DNA of 64,000 nucleotides from Acidiferrimicrobium sp. IK (GTDB taxonomy: Bacteria; Actinomycetota; Acidimicrobiia; Acidimicrobiales; Palsa-688), in assembly GCF_025499425.1 (NCBI RefSeq), contig NZ_JAIMCB010000002.1:186001-250000 (forward strand). The letters are read 5' to 3'. The position numbers were made by a program, and so were the translations under genes. Under the pieces are notes generated by a model. The model did no database searches and had not been told where the DNA came from. It saw only the letters and a list, made by a program, of their open reading frames with translations. Positions 47,889-56,037 of the stretch are shown here, in pieces. Within the stretch, counting starts at the first letter, position 1. Each line of letters opens with the position of its first letter.

Positions 47889-48667
47889 CCCGCCGCCAAG
47901 GAGCCCGGTGCCGGGCGCACCGTCACCCCCGCCGCGGCCAGGTGAGCCTTGGCTTCGGCCACCGTCGCCTCCCCGAAGTGGAAGATCGAGGCGGCCAGAA
48001 CGGCGTCCGCGCCGCCGATCACCGCGCCCGCGACCAGATCGTCGAGCCCGCCGACGCCACCCGACGCGACGACGGGGATCCCGACCGCGTCGACCACCGC
48101 CTTGGTCAGCACCAGATCGAACCCGGAACGGGTCCCGTCCCGGTCCATCGAGTTGAGGACCACCTCGCCGGCGCCGAGCCGTTCGCCTTCGGCCACCCAC
48201 TCCAGCACGTCGAGCCCGGTCGGGCGCCGACCGCCGTGGGTCACCACCTCCCACCCGCCGCCGCGACGGCTGCGCACGTCGACTCCGAGGACCACGCACT
48301 GAGCGCCGAACGTGTCAGCCACCTCGGCGATGAGCTGCGGGCGTTCGACCGCGGAAGAGTTGATGCTGATCTTGTCCGCACCGGTGCGCAGCAGCCGCCG
48401 GGCGTCCTCCAGGCTCCGCACGCCGCCTCCGACGGTCAGGGGGATGAACACCTCCTCCGCGGTGCGGGCCACCACGTCGATCATCGTGTCGCGCGCCTCG
48501 GCCGAGGCGGTGATGTCGTAGAACACCAGCTCGTCGGCGCCCTCCTCGTCGTAGCGGGCGGCCAACTCCACCGGGTCGCCGGCGTCGCGCAGACCGAGGA
48601 AGTTGACGCCTTTGACGACCCGCCCGCCGTCCACGTCCAAGCACGGCACCACCCTGACCGCTCTCAC
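47885..48667 (-). CDS. hisF: Imidazole glycerol phosphate synthase, cyclase subunit
   Basis: A 260-residue TIM barrel. Catalytic Asp residues in [18 protein letters not shown] and [34 protein letters not shown] and [12 protein letters not shown] bind phosphates. It works with HisH (three genes up) to make imidazole glycerol phosphate and AICAR. Standard length. Overlaps the groES-like gene by 4 bp and follows hisA by 22 bp. Confidence 0.97.
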   Translation of the reverse strand: MRAVRVVPCLDVDGGRVVKGVNFLGLRDAGDPVELAARYDEEGADELVFYDITASAEARDTMIDVVARTAEEVFIPLTVGGGVRSLEDARRLLRTGADKISINSSAVERPQLIAEVADTFGAQCVVLGVDVRSRRGGGWEVVTHGGRRPTGLDVLEWVAEGERLGAGEVVLNSMDRDGTRSGFDLVLTKAVVDAVGIPVVASGGVGGLDDLVAGAVIGGADAVLAASIFHFGEATVAEAKAHLAAAGVTVRPAPGSLAAG

Positions 48668-48689
48668 GACGCGGCCGTCGTCGGGGCGC

Positions 48690-49502
48690 TCACGGCGCTC
48701 CCGAGCTGGCCGGGCCGCCCAGGGCGCGCAGCGCGGCGATGGCCTGCTCCACGTTGAACTTGCCCTCGTAGAGAGCCTTGCCGACGATCACGCCGGCCAG
48801 TCCGGTCCCCCGGGCGTGGACCGCGGACAGCAGGCGCAGGTCGTCTAGGGACGCCACCCCGCCCGATGCCACGATGGGCGCCCCGGTCGCCTCGAGGAGA
48901 CCGGCCAGGCCCACCACGTCAGGGCCGGCCAGGCGCCCGTCGCGGCGGATGTCGGTGACGATGACCGCCGCCGCGCCGGCGCCGATCACCTCGGGGATCA
49001 AGTCGGTGACCCGCCTTCCGCCGTCGGCCACCCAACCCCGGAGCATGACGTCGCCGTCGCGGTGGTCGAGGCCGACCGCCACCCGCCCAGGCCAGCGGTC
49101 GGCGATGTCGGCCACCAGCTCCGGCCGTTCGACCGCGGCGGTGCCGACCACCACCCGCGTCACGCCGGCCCCGAGCAGCGCCGCGGCGTCCTCCATGCTG
49201 CGCACGCCGCCGCCGACTTGGACCGGCACGGTCACCGACGCCACGATCTGTTCCACCACCGCCCGGTTGACCGGGTCGCCGGTGCGGGCCGCGTCGAGGT
49301 CGACGACGTGGATCCACGGGGCCCCCTGCGCCGCGAAAGCACGCGCGACCGACGGCGGGTCGTCGCCGTAGACCTTCTCCCGGCTGAAGTCTCCTTCCAC
49401 CAGGCGGACCAGGCGCCCGCCGCGCAGGTCGATGGCGGGGAACAGCTCGAGCGTCCCGGCTGGCGGCGCGCCCCCGGCCCGGGGGGTCTCCGCGCCGCTC
49501 AC
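48690..49502 (-). CDS. hisA: ProFAR isomerase, HisA type
   Basis: A 270-residue TIM barrel. Catalytic Asp in [20 protein letters not shown] and in [34 protein letters not shown] and [12 protein letters not shown] bind the two phosphates. Sequence favours true HisA over the dual-function PriA of many actinobacteria: loop 5 reads [11 protein letters not shown] without PriA's RGRGW, and beta-3 reads VQVGGGVR rather than VELSGGIR. A separate trpF exists at 38956-39612, which agrees. GTG at 49502 overlaps the hisH stop (GTGA). Confidence 0.95.
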   Translation of the reverse strand: MSGAETPRAGGAPPAGTLELFPAIDLRGGRLVRLVEGDFSREKVYGDDPPSVARAFAAQGAPWIHVVDLDAARTGDPVNRAVVEQIVASVTVPVQVGGGVRSMEDAAALLGAGVTRVVVGTAAVERPELVADIADRWPGRVAVGLDHRDGDVMLRGWVADGGRRVTDLIPEVIGAGAAAVIVTDIRRDGRLAGPDVVGLAGLLEATGAPIVASGGVASLDDLRLLSAVHARGTGLAGVIVGKALYEGKFNVEQAIAALRALGGPASSGAP

Positions 49503-50134
49503 CGCGACGCCCCCGACAGGTCCCCGACGCTCACGCGTTCCGCGAACGCCCGCAGGATGGCGAGGCCCGCCGCGCCGGACTTCTCGGGGTGGAACTGCGT
49601 CGCCCACAGCGGGCCGCGCTCCACTGCGGCGGTCACCGGGCCGCCGTAGTCGCAGGTCGCCACCACGTCGGGCCCGGCGGGAGCGGCGTAGGAGTGAACG
49701 AAGTAAACCCACTGCTCCCCGGTGCCGTCCTCGGATCTGAGCCAGCGGCCGGCGCCGGGCCGCACGTCGAGACGGTTCCACTGCATTTGCGGGCGTTTGA
49801 CCCCGGCGGGCAGCAGCCGGATGGTGCCGGGGAGCACTCCGAGGCCCGCCACCCCGGGCGACTCGTCAGAGCCCTCGTAGAGCATCTGCATCCCCACGCA
49901 GATCCCGAGGAACGGCTTGCCGGCGTCGAGCGCGCTGAGCGCGACGGCGTCGAGGCCGCTGGCGCGAAGCGCCTCCATGCACCGGCCGAAGCTGCCGACG
50001 CCGGGCAGGACGACGCCGTCGGCGGCCGCCGCGACGTCCGGGTCGGCCGTCAATGCGGCGTCGGCGCCCACGTGCTGCAGGGCCTTCTCGGCCGAGCGCA
50101 GGTTGCCGATCCCGTAGTCGAGGACCGCGATCAT
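49499..50134 (-). CDS. hisH: Imidazole glycerol phosphate synthase, glutaminase subunit
   Basis: A 211-residue class I amidotransferase that feeds ammonia to HisF. Nucleophile Cys in FLGICVGMQMLYEGS, His-Glu in TQFHPEKSGAAGL, and the start AVLDYGIGNLRSAEKAL are all as expected. It begins 2 bp after hisB and overlaps hisA by 4 bp. Confidence 0.97.
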   Translation of the reverse strand: MIAVLDYGIGNLRSAEKALQHVGADAALTADPDVAAAADGVVLPGVGSFGRCMEALRASGLDAVALSALDAGKPFLGICVGMQMLYEGSDESPGVAGLGVLPGTIRLLPAGVKRPQMQWNRLDVRPGAGRWLRSEDGTGEQWVYFVHSYAAPAGPDVVATCDYGGPVTAAVERGPLWATQFHPEKSGAAGLAILRAFAERVSVGDLSGASR

Positions 50135-50136
50135 CC

Positions 50137-50736
50137 TTACAGCGTCCCCTTGGTCGACGGCACGCCGACTCCCTCGACGCGCACCGCGTCCCGCAGGGCC
50201 CGCGCCACCGCCTTGAAGGACGCTTCGAGGATGTGGTGGGTGTTCTTGCCTGACACCATCCGCAGGTGGAGGGTGATCGCCGCGGCGTGGGCGAACGCCC
50301 GCCAGAACTCCTCGGCCAGCTGCGGGTCGAAGCCGGGCTGGCCGAGCAGGAACGACTCCCCGCCCGGGGACGGGTCGACCGAGTACACGAGGAACGGTCG
50401 GCCCGACAGGTCGACGGCGACGTCGATGAGCGTCTCGTCGAGCGGCACGGCGACGGACGCGAACCGCCGCACGCCGGCCTTGTCCCCGAGGGCCTCGCGC
50501 AGCGTCTCGCCGAGGAGGATCCCGACGTCCTCCACGGTGTGGTGGGTGTCGACGTGGACGTCGCCCGACGCCTGGACCGACAGGTCGAACCCTCCGTGCT
50601 TTCCCAGCTGGGTGACCATGTGGTCGAAGAACGGGATCCCCGTGTCGACGTTGACCTGCCCAGAGCCGTCCAGCTCCAGGTCGATCGTGATGGCGGTCTC
50701 TTTGGTCTTGCGGACCCGTTGTGCGCTACGGCTCAT
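50137..50736 (-). CDS. hisB: Imidazoleglycerol-phosphate dehydratase
   Basis: A 199-residue metal-dependent dehydratase. The His/Glu-rich metal motifs are present twice: FFDHMVTQLGKHGGFD with DTHHTVEDVGILLG, and AHAAAITLHLRM with GKNTHHILEASFKA. No phosphatase domain is fused. ATG at 50736 overlaps the hisC stop (ATGA). Confidence 0.97.
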   Translation of the reverse strand: MSRSAQRVRKTKETAITIDLELDGSGQVNVDTGIPFFDHMVTQLGKHGGFDLSVQASGDVHVDTHHTVEDVGILLGETLREALGDKAGVRRFASVAVPLDETLIDVAVDLSGRPFLVYSVDPSPGGESFLLGQPGFDPQLAEEFWRAFAHAAAITLHLRMVSGKNTHHILEASFKAVARALRDAVRVEGVGVPSTKGTL

Positions 50737-51806
50737 TTTCCCGTCTCTTTCAAAACCTCGCGGAGGGCGGCGAGGAACCGGTCGTTCTCCGCCTCGGTGC
50801 CCACCGTCACCCGCAGGCAGCCTTCCAGCCCCGGCCACGACGACGTGTCGCGCACCAGCACCGACCGGTCGACCAACCCCTGCCACACGTCGGCGCCGCT
50901 GCTCCCCTCCGGGCGGAACAGCACGAAGTTGGCCTGCGACGGCCATGTCTCCACCGGCAGCTCGCCGAGGCCCGCGATCAGGCGCTGGCGCTCCCGCACG
51001 AGCAGCCCGACCCGGGCCTCCATCTCCGCCACGTGGGTCACCGCCAGCAGCCCGGCGGCCTGCTTGATCGCGTCGAGGTGATAGGGCAGGGCCACCCGTT
51101 CCAGCATGGCGACGACCGGTGCCGGCGCCAGCGCGTACCCGAGCCGGACCGCGGCCATCGACCAGGTTTTGGAAAAGGTCCGGGTGACCACGAGCGGGGC
51201 GTCCTCGGCGAGCAGGTCGCGCGCCGACCAGTCGGCGAACTGGCCGTAGGCCTCGTCAACCACTACCAGGCCCGGCGCGGCCTCGACCACCGACGCCACC
51301 AGGCCGCGCGGCTCGCTCATCCCGGTCGGGTTGTTGGGCGAGCAGAGGAACGTGATCTCTGGCCCCTCGGCCTTCAACACGTCGAGCACCAGGTCCGCGT
51401 CGAGGGTGAAGTCGCTGCGGCGGTTGGCGCTCACCACGCCGGTCCCGGTGAGGTGAGCGATGTGGGAGTGCAGGGCGTAGGTCGGCTCGAAGGTCAGCGC
51501 TCGGCGCCCGGCGCCGCCGTAGGCCAGGCACAGCGACTGCAGGACCTCGTTGGATCCGTTGGCGCAGAACACCTGCTCCGGGGCCAGCCCGTGCAGGTCG
51601 GCCAGCGCTTCGCGCAGGGCCCACGCCCGCCGGTCGGGGTAGCGGTGGTACTCGATCGCCCCGACCGCAGCCTGGAGATCCGCCAGCCACGCCGGGGGGG
51701 GCGGCAGCGGAGACTCGTTGGTGTTGAGGCGGACCTCTACGTCGACTTGGGCCGAGTGGTAGCCCTCCCGCAGGCCGAGGTCGGCGCGGGGCTCGGGCAG
51801 GGTCAC
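50733..51806 (-). CDS. hisC: Histidinol-phosphate aminotransferase
   Basis: A 357-residue fold-type I PLP enzyme. VRLNTNESPLPPPPAWL opens the family core; CANGSNEVLQ, SPNNPTGMSEP, VVDEAYGQF and the PLP Lys in RTFSKTWSMAAVRLGYA are intact. GTG at 51806 overlaps the hisD stop (GTGA), which fixes the start. Confidence 0.96.
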   Translation of the reverse strand: MTLPEPRADLGLREGYHSAQVDVEVRLNTNESPLPPPPAWLADLQAAVGAIEYHRYPDRRAWALREALADLHGLAPEQVFCANGSNEVLQSLCLAYGGAGRRALTFEPTYALHSHIAHLTGTGVVSANRRSDFTLDADLVLDVLKAEGPEITFLCSPNNPTGMSEPRGLVASVVEAAPGLVVVDEAYGQFADWSARDLLAEDAPLVVTRTFSKTWSMAAVRLGYALAPAPVVAMLERVALPYHLDAIKQAAGLLAVTHVAEMEARVGLLVRERQRLIAGLGELPVETWPSQANFVLFRPEGSSGADVWQGLVDRSVLVRDTSSWPGLEGCLRVTVGTEAENDRFLAALREVLKETGK

Positions 51807-53125
51807 GGCCGCCGGGAACCGGTCGGCCGGTCGGTCGCGCGCAGCCAAACCGATTCGGCGTGAGCGGCCAGCCCCTCGGCGGTGGCGATCGCGGCCACGT
51901 GCGGCGCCAGCGCGTCGAGCGCGGACTGGTCGAGGTCCACCACGTGGATGTGGCGGCAGAAATCGTCGCAGCGCAGCGCGCTGCCGAAGCGGGCGGAGCG
52001 GGCGGTGGGCAGCACGTGGCTGGGACCCGCCGCGTAGTCGCCGACGCTCGCCGGGGCGTTGGTGCCGAGGAACACCGCGCCGGCGGCGCGCACCTGGCCT
52101 ACCAGGGACTCAGGGTCGGAGGTCATGATCTCGAGGTGCTCGGCGGCGATGATGTTGGCCACCTCCATCGCCTGCTCGGGGCCGTCCACCACCACGGCGT
52201 ATCCCCCCTTGAGCAGGGTCGACTCGATCTCGGCGCGGCGGGGGGAGACCGCGGTCATCCGTTCCACCGCTTCGCTGATCGCGTCGGCGGCCCGGTCGCT
52301 CCACGTGACCAGCCATGCCAGCCCGTCGGGGCCGTGCTCGGCTTGGACCACCAAGTCGATGGCGGCGAGATCGACGGGGGTGGTGTCGTCGGCGATGACC
52401 GCCACCTCCGAGGGGCCGGCGAACGCGCTGGGCACCCCCACCGCGCCCTGTTGGGCGACGAGTCGCTGGGCGATGGCGACGTACACGTTGCCGGGCCCGA
52501 CGATCACGTCGACGGGAGCGACGGTCTCGGTCCCGTAGGCCAGGGCGCCGATGGCCTGCGCGCCGCCGACCCGGTACACCTCGTCGACGCCGGCGACGGC
52601 CGCCGCGGCGAGCACCGAGTCGGCCACCTTGCCGTCCGGTCCGGGGGGCGAGCACACCGCGATGCCTTTGACGCCCGCCACCCGGGCCGGGATGGCGGTC
52701 ATCAGCACCGTCGAAGCCAGCGGCGCCCGGCCGCCGGGGACGTAGCAACCGGCTCGCTCCACCGGCTGGCGGACCTCGCGAACCGTCACGCCGTCGCGCT
52801 CGTAGCGGCCGTCGGCGTGCAGGGTGCTGCGGTGGTAGGCCTCGATGTTGGCGGCGGCCACCTCCAGGGCGCGTCGCAGCTCACCCGGGACGGCATCGAG
52901 GGCCGCCTTGATGTCCGCCGCCGACACCGCCAGGTCGTCGATGCGGACCTTGTCGAAGCGTTCGGTCAGGTCCCGCACCGCCCGGTCGCGCCCGGCGCGG
53001 ACCTCGGCCAGGATGGCCCGCACCGCCTCGATCGGGCCTTCCTCGCCCAGCTCCGGCGCGGGCAGGAGAGACCGCAGGTCGCCCGTCGCCGACCGGACGT
53101 CGATGCGGGTCAGGAGGGGCGCCAT
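51803..53125 (-). CDS. hisD: Histidinol dehydrogenase
   Basis: A 440-residue zinc enzyme that oxidises histidinol to histidine with NAD+. Conserved blocks: PVERAGCYVPGGRAPLAST, VGPGNVYVAIAQRLV, DLVVQAEHGPDGLAWLV (zinc Gln/His), VGDYAAGPSHVLPTARSAR. First gene of an operon of at least eleven genes. Only 15 bp separate its ATG (53125) from a divergent mini-ORF, so its promoter or leader must lie in or beyond the 15-bp repeat array at 53191-53280. Confidence 0.97.
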   Translation of the reverse strand: MAPLLTRIDVRSATGDLRSLLPAPELGEEGPIEAVRAILAEVRAGRDRAVRDLTERFDKVRIDDLAVSAADIKAALDAVPGELRRALEVAAANIEAYHRSTLHADGRYERDGVTVREVRQPVERAGCYVPGGRAPLASTVLMTAIPARVAGVKGIAVCSPPGPDGKVADSVLAAAAVAGVDEVYRVGGAQAIGALAYGTETVAPVDVIVGPGNVYVAIAQRLVAQQGAVGVPSAFAGPSEVAVIADDTTPVDLAAIDLVVQAEHGPDGLAWLVTWSDRAADAISEAVERMTAVSPRRAEIESTLLKGGYAVVVDGPEQAMEVANIIAAEHLEIMTSDPESLVGQVRAAGAVFLGTNAPASVGDYAAGPSHVLPTARSARFGSALRCDDFCRHIHVVDLDQSALDALAPHVAAIATAEGLAAHAESVWLRATDRPTGSRRP

Positions 53126-53140
53126 CAGCGGGGGGTCACA

Positions 53141-53329
53141 ATGGTCAACATGGAAGCACTGATCGTACCCGCATGGTCGGGACCCCTCCCGGGCGTTGCC
53201 CTCCCGGGCGTTGCCCTCCCGGGCGTTGCCCTCCCGGGCGTTGCCCTCCCGGGCGTTGCCCTCCCGGGCGTTGCCCTCCCCGCCGGCGCCCTCCCCGCCG
53301 CCTTCGCCACCCGCAGGAGGGTCGGGTGA
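53141..53329 (+). CDS. Short PGVAL-repeat peptide ORF (speculative)
   Basis: A 62-codon frame from ATG 53141 (second ATG at 53150). It encodes a short lead-in, six copies of the pentapeptide PGVAL, then PAGALPAAFATRRRVG. GGGGGG at 53131-53136 could act as a weak ribosome site. Its stop overlaps the next gene's GTG (GTGA), the same coupling style as real operons here. It may be only a by-product of the DNA repeat. No related family is known to me. Confidence 0.35.
   Translation: MVNMEALIVPAWSGPLPGVALPGVALPGVALPGVALPGVALPGVALPAGALPAAFATRRRVG
53191..53280. repeat. Six perfect 15-bp tandem repeats upstream of hisD
   Basis: Exactly six identical units of GGGCGTTGCCCTCCC end to end, 66 bp before the hisD start codon. 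Each unit contains GGGC-GTT-GCCC, a 4-bp stem with a 3-nt loop, so RNA from either strand would carry six small hairpins in a row. Because 15 is a multiple of three, the plus-strand frame reads (PGVAL)6. Confidence 0.93.
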
Positions 53330-53514
53330 GCGTCGGACCGGAACTCAGCTCCCTGGCCACCGCCCTCGACGATCTGGCCGGGCGGATCACCAAGATCACC
53401 GAGGGGTTGACACCGTCGGAGCGCGAGACCTACGGACCTGACCTCTACGAGGTGGAGCGAACCCTCAACGCAGCCGGCCGGCGGCTGGCCAAGGTGGTGC
53501 AAGAAGCCGGCTGA
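53326..53514 (+). CDS. Small helical protein, unknown function
   Basis: 62 residues: MSVGPELSSLATALDDLAGR, ITKITEGLTPSERETYGPDL, then EVERTLNAAGRRLAKVVQEA. Two amphipathic helices separated by a Pro-containing turn; no Cys, no membrane segment. A consensus AGGAGG (53315-53320) lies 5 nt before GTG 53326, the clearest ribosome site in this region, so it is very probably translated. Its last 70 bp overlap the 3' end of the convergent membrane-protein gene. Not recognised as a named family. Confidence 0.72.
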   Translation: MSVGPELSSLATALDDLAGRITKITEGLTPSERETYGPDLYEVERTLNAAGRRLAKVVQEAG

Positions 53515-54392
53515 TCCGGCTCCTGGGCCAGCGGACGCGGCGAGCACAGCGGCCGATGGTCGATGGGGAGGTGCTTGAAGGGCAGGTGGCGGGCCAGGAA
53601 CGTCCGTCGGGCCGCCCGGCGCAGGGATTCCAGGTGCCGGGCGGCGCGGGGGCTCAGCACCGACTGGGCGGCTAGAGCGGCGAGCACCGAGGCCGCAACC
53701 GCCAGGGCGAGGGGGGCCCGCGGGAGGGCTACAGCCAGCACCCCGACGCCGGCGACCACCGACCCCGACGCGCCGAGCACCCCCTGAAGGAACCGCTCGG
53801 TCGCCACCGGTCCGGTCCCGAGGTGGGTGGCCACAGCCAGGATGGCGGTCAGCAGCGGGAACGCCCCGACCAGGCCCGCCGGGCGGGCGCCGAGCGCTCC
53901 GGCCGACTCGGCGATGACGAAGGTGAACGCCGCCGCCACGACCATCCGGGCCGGCAGCTCCAAGCGCCACGGGCGGGCAACCTCGGGGGTGCCCGACGCG
54001 TCAGGCCACACGGCCAGAGCGAGGAGCACGGCGCCGGCAGAGAGAGCCGTCGCCGGCACGATCGGGATGGCCACCAACCCCGCGGCGACCGCCAGGACCG
54101 CGAAGACCGAAGACGCCACGCCGAAACTTGCCATCGGCCGAAGCCGGCGGGCCGCCAGCGCGTACGCAAGGCACCAGCCCGCCTGCGCCACACCGCCGGC
54201 CTGGTCGGCTGTCGCCGCGCCGGCCGCGAAATGCGGGCCGTCGACCACGGCCAGCAGCACCAGCAAGGGCACCGCGGTCAGCGGGAGTCCGATGATTCGC
54301 CCGCCGACCGCCGGCCCCCACCGGCGTTGCGCCGCGCTCCCCGACGCGACCAGAAGGGGTGCGACGAGCACCTTGATCACGAGAAGCACCAT
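53445..54392 (-). CDS. Polytopic membrane protein with internal duplication
   Basis: 315 residues with about eight hydrophobic helices and a basic cytosolic tail. The two halves look related: KVLVAPLLVASGSAAQRRWG and GGRIIGLPLTAVPLLVLLAV in the first, RMVVAAAFTFVIAESAGALG and GLVGAFPLLTAILAVATHLG in the second. Such inverted or tandem duplication is typical of small transporters. ATG at 54392. It is divergent from an Lrp-family regulator, and Lrp relatives often control an adjacent amino-acid exporter, so export of an amino acid is a reasonable guess only. Confidence 0.72.
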   Translation of the reverse strand: MVLLVIKVLVAPLLVASGSAAQRRWGPAVGGRIIGLPLTAVPLLVLLAVVDGPHFAAGAATADQAGGVAQAGWCLAYALAARRLRPMASFGVASSVFAVLAVAAGLVAIPIVPATALSAGAVLLALAVWPDASGTPEVARPWRLELPARMVVAAAFTFVIAESAGALGARPAGLVGAFPLLTAILAVATHLGTGPVATERFLQGVLGASGSVVAGVGVLAVALPRAPLALAVAASVLAALAAQSVLSPRAARHLESLRRAARRTFLARHLPFKHLPIDHRPLCSPRPLAQEPDQPASCTTLASRRPAALRVRSTS

Positions 54393-54458
54393 GACGCCCA
54401 GTCTCGGAGAAGAACCACCTCGATAGGCTCGGAGTTCTTTCCCAGTATGCGCCCACGG

Positions 54459-54497
54459 CCACTTTTTTCGTGGCAAGATCAGAGTCTGACCACTTTT
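54459..54497. promoter_or_regulatory. Candidate Lrp-type binding region in divergent promoter
   Basis: Two copies of CCACTTTT (54459-54466 and 54490-54497) are 31 bp apart, three helical turns. The first is also part of a stem GCCAC...GTGGC around T-rich DNA. This unusually AT-rich patch lies between the divergent lrp and membrane-protein starts. Confidence 0.4.
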
Positions 54498-54531
54498 CCT
54501 GCGACGAGCGTCGCCGGGCGAAGGGATCCTC

Positions 54532-54993
54532 TTGCCGCTCCTCGATGACACCGACCGCCAGCTGGTCACCCTCCTGCTCGGTGACGGGCGGATGAGCTAC
54601 CAGGAGCTGGCCCGCGCAGTGCACCTGAGCCCCAACAGCACCGCCGACCGGGTCCGACGGCTGCAGACCTCCGGGGTCATCAGCGGGGTGCACGCCTCCC
54701 TCGACCTGGCCCGGCTGGGCCGTCACCTCCTGGCCCTCACCGACCTCAAGCTCAAGGACTCGGTCGACCGCCTCGACTTCGAGCGGGACCTGGCCGGGGT
54801 CATCCCCGTCCTGTCCGCCGTGCACACCACCGGCGAGTACGACTACCAGCTGACTGTGGCCACGACCGGCACCGCGGATCTCGAGATCGTCGTTGACGAC
54901 CTGCGCCGGCTCGGCGCTCGGGAGATCCAGAGCCGGATCGTCCTCGGCCGGGTCCATCTCGACCCCGCCCGGCTGCTGGGGGCGCCGGGCTAG
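54532..54993 (+). CDS. Lrp/AsnC-family transcriptional regulator
   Basis: 153 residues: N-terminal helix-turn-helix (LDDTDRQLVTLLLGDGRMSY, ELARAVHLSPNSTADRVRRL) and a C-terminal RAM ligand domain (VHTTGEYDYQLTVATTGTAD). The start is TTG at 54532, with AAGGGA 5 nt before it. Lrp-type proteins form octamers and respond to amino acids; the ligand is unknown. The divergent membrane protein is the likely target. Confidence 0.92.
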   Translation: MPLLDDTDRQLVTLLLGDGRMSYQELARAVHLSPNSTADRVRRLQTSGVISGVHASLDLARLGRHLLALTDLKLKDSVDRLDFERDLAGVIPVLSAVHTTGEYDYQLTVATTGTADLEIVVDDLRRLGAREIQSRIVLGRVHLDPARLLGAPG

Positions 54994-55087
54994 CACCGGC
55001 ATCGTCGGACCCTCCGGGCCGTGGGCGGCGCCGACCGCCTCGTGGGGCTCCGGGCCGGACTTCGTGGCGCGCTCCGGGGGCGTCTTC

Positions 55088-55141
55088 GAGAGCAGATGTC
55101 GCAAACCCGTGCCACAGCGCGGGTTTGCGACGTCTGCTCTC
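55088..55141. terminator. 22-bp inverted repeat between convergent genes
   Basis: The left arm 55088-55109 (core TGTCGCAAACCCG) and right arm 55120-55141 pair over 22 bp with a single A/G change that still pairs as G-U in RNA. The loop is 10 nt. It sits between the stops of lrp and nth and should fold in transcripts from either side. No T-run, so its termination role is inferred from position. Confidence 0.65.
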
Positions 55142-55168
55142 CCCGCCCCACAAAACCCGCGCCCCGCG

Positions 55169-55903
55169 CTACGACGTGGGCGCGCCCCGAGGTACCGCCA
55201 GCGGCAACGTCTTGGCGCTCCGCTTCTTCGAGGTCGCCCCGGTCGCGCTCAGCGGGCTTTGCACTGACGGGCAGAAGTCGGCCAGCGAGCACTGGTCACA
55301 TCGGGGCCGGCGAGCGATGCACACCCGCCGGCCGTGAAGGATCAGGCGCAGGCTGGCAGTCCCCCACTCCTTGCGGGGGAGGAGAGCGGTCACCTCGGTC
55401 TCGATACGGACCGGGTCGGTCTCGGTGGTCAGCCCGAGCAGGTGGGTCAAGCGAACGACGTGGGTGTCGACGGGGAAGCCCGGCACGCCGAACGCCACGC
55501 TGAGCACCACGTTCGCCGTCTTGCGTCCGACGCCGGGCAGGGTGACCAGGTCCGCCATGCGGGGCGGAACCTCGCCGCCGAAGCGCTCCTCGAGCGCCGC
55601 GGCGAGGCCCATGATGCTGCGGGCCTTGGCCCGGAAGAACCCCGTCCCGTGGATCAGCGCCTCGACGTCTTCGGGCCTCGCCGCAGCCAGGTCGGCGGGC
55701 GTCGGGTAGCGGGCGAAGAGCGCAGGCGTCGCCCCGTTGACCGCCACGTCGGTGGTCTGGGCGGACAGGACCGTCGCCACCAGCAGCTGGTAGGGAGTGG
55801 CGAAGTCCAGCTCGCACAGCTCCCTGGTGGTGCCTGGGTACTCCTCTGCGAGGCGGGCGACGGTCAGTCGGGCCCGGCCGGCGGGCGTGCGGGGTCGGGC
55901 CAC
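55169..55903 (-). CDS. nth: Endonuclease III (DNA glycosylase/AP lyase)
   Basis: A 244-residue base-excision repair enzyme for oxidised pyrimidines. Helix-hairpin-helix and catalytic Lys in TLPGVGRKTANVVLSVAFG, catalytic Asp in PVDTHVVRLTHLLG, and the iron-sulfur loop CIARRPRCDQCSLADFC with Cys spacing 6-2-5, as in E. coli Nth. GTG at 55903 is chosen; upstream frames run into the 17-bp tandem repeat and are spurious. Confidence 0.95.
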   Translation of the reverse strand: MARPRTPAGRARLTVARLAEEYPGTTRELCELDFATPYQLLVATVLSAQTTDVAVNGATPALFARYPTPADLAAARPEDVEALIHGTGFFRAKARSIMGLAAALEERFGGEVPPRMADLVTLPGVGRKTANVVLSVAFGVPGFPVDTHVVRLTHLLGLTTETDPVRIETEVTALLPRKEWGTASLRLILHGRRVCIARRPRCDQCSLADFCPSVQSPLSATGATSKKRSAKTLPLAVPRGAPTS

Positions 55904-55925
55904 GAGCGGCCAGGTTAGGGCTCGC

Positions 55926-55993
55926 CCGGCCACACCGAAGCACCGGCCACACCGAAGCACCGGCCACACCGAAGCACCGGCCACCGGAGCATC
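55926..55993. repeat. 17-bp tandem repeats between nth and mshD
   Basis: Three perfect units of CCGGCCACACCGAAGCA (55926-55976) and one degenerate unit (55977-55993) occupy half of the 134-bp divergent promoter region. They lie 23-90 bp before the nth start and 45-112 bp before the mshD start. Confidence 0.85.
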
Positions 55994-56037
55994 GGCCAGC
56001 GGGAGCCCGACGAACGGGCCAGTAGCCTGCCGGCACG

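Noticed and set aside
48690..49502. Calling the isomerase PriA as is usual in actinobacteria
   Set aside because: Loop-5 and beta-3 motifs fit HisA, and a separate trpF is present in the window.
53126..53190. Histidine attenuator leader peptide before hisD
   Set aside because: On the minus strand I find no short ORF with a run of His codons and no terminator/antiterminator pair with a T-run.
53191..53280. CRISPR array
   Set aside because: The six units are directly adjacent with no spacers and only 15 bp long; no cas genes are near. It is a simple tandem repeat.
55906..56037. CRISPR-like repeats between nth and mshD
   Set aside because: 17-bp units without spacers; ordinary tandem repeat.
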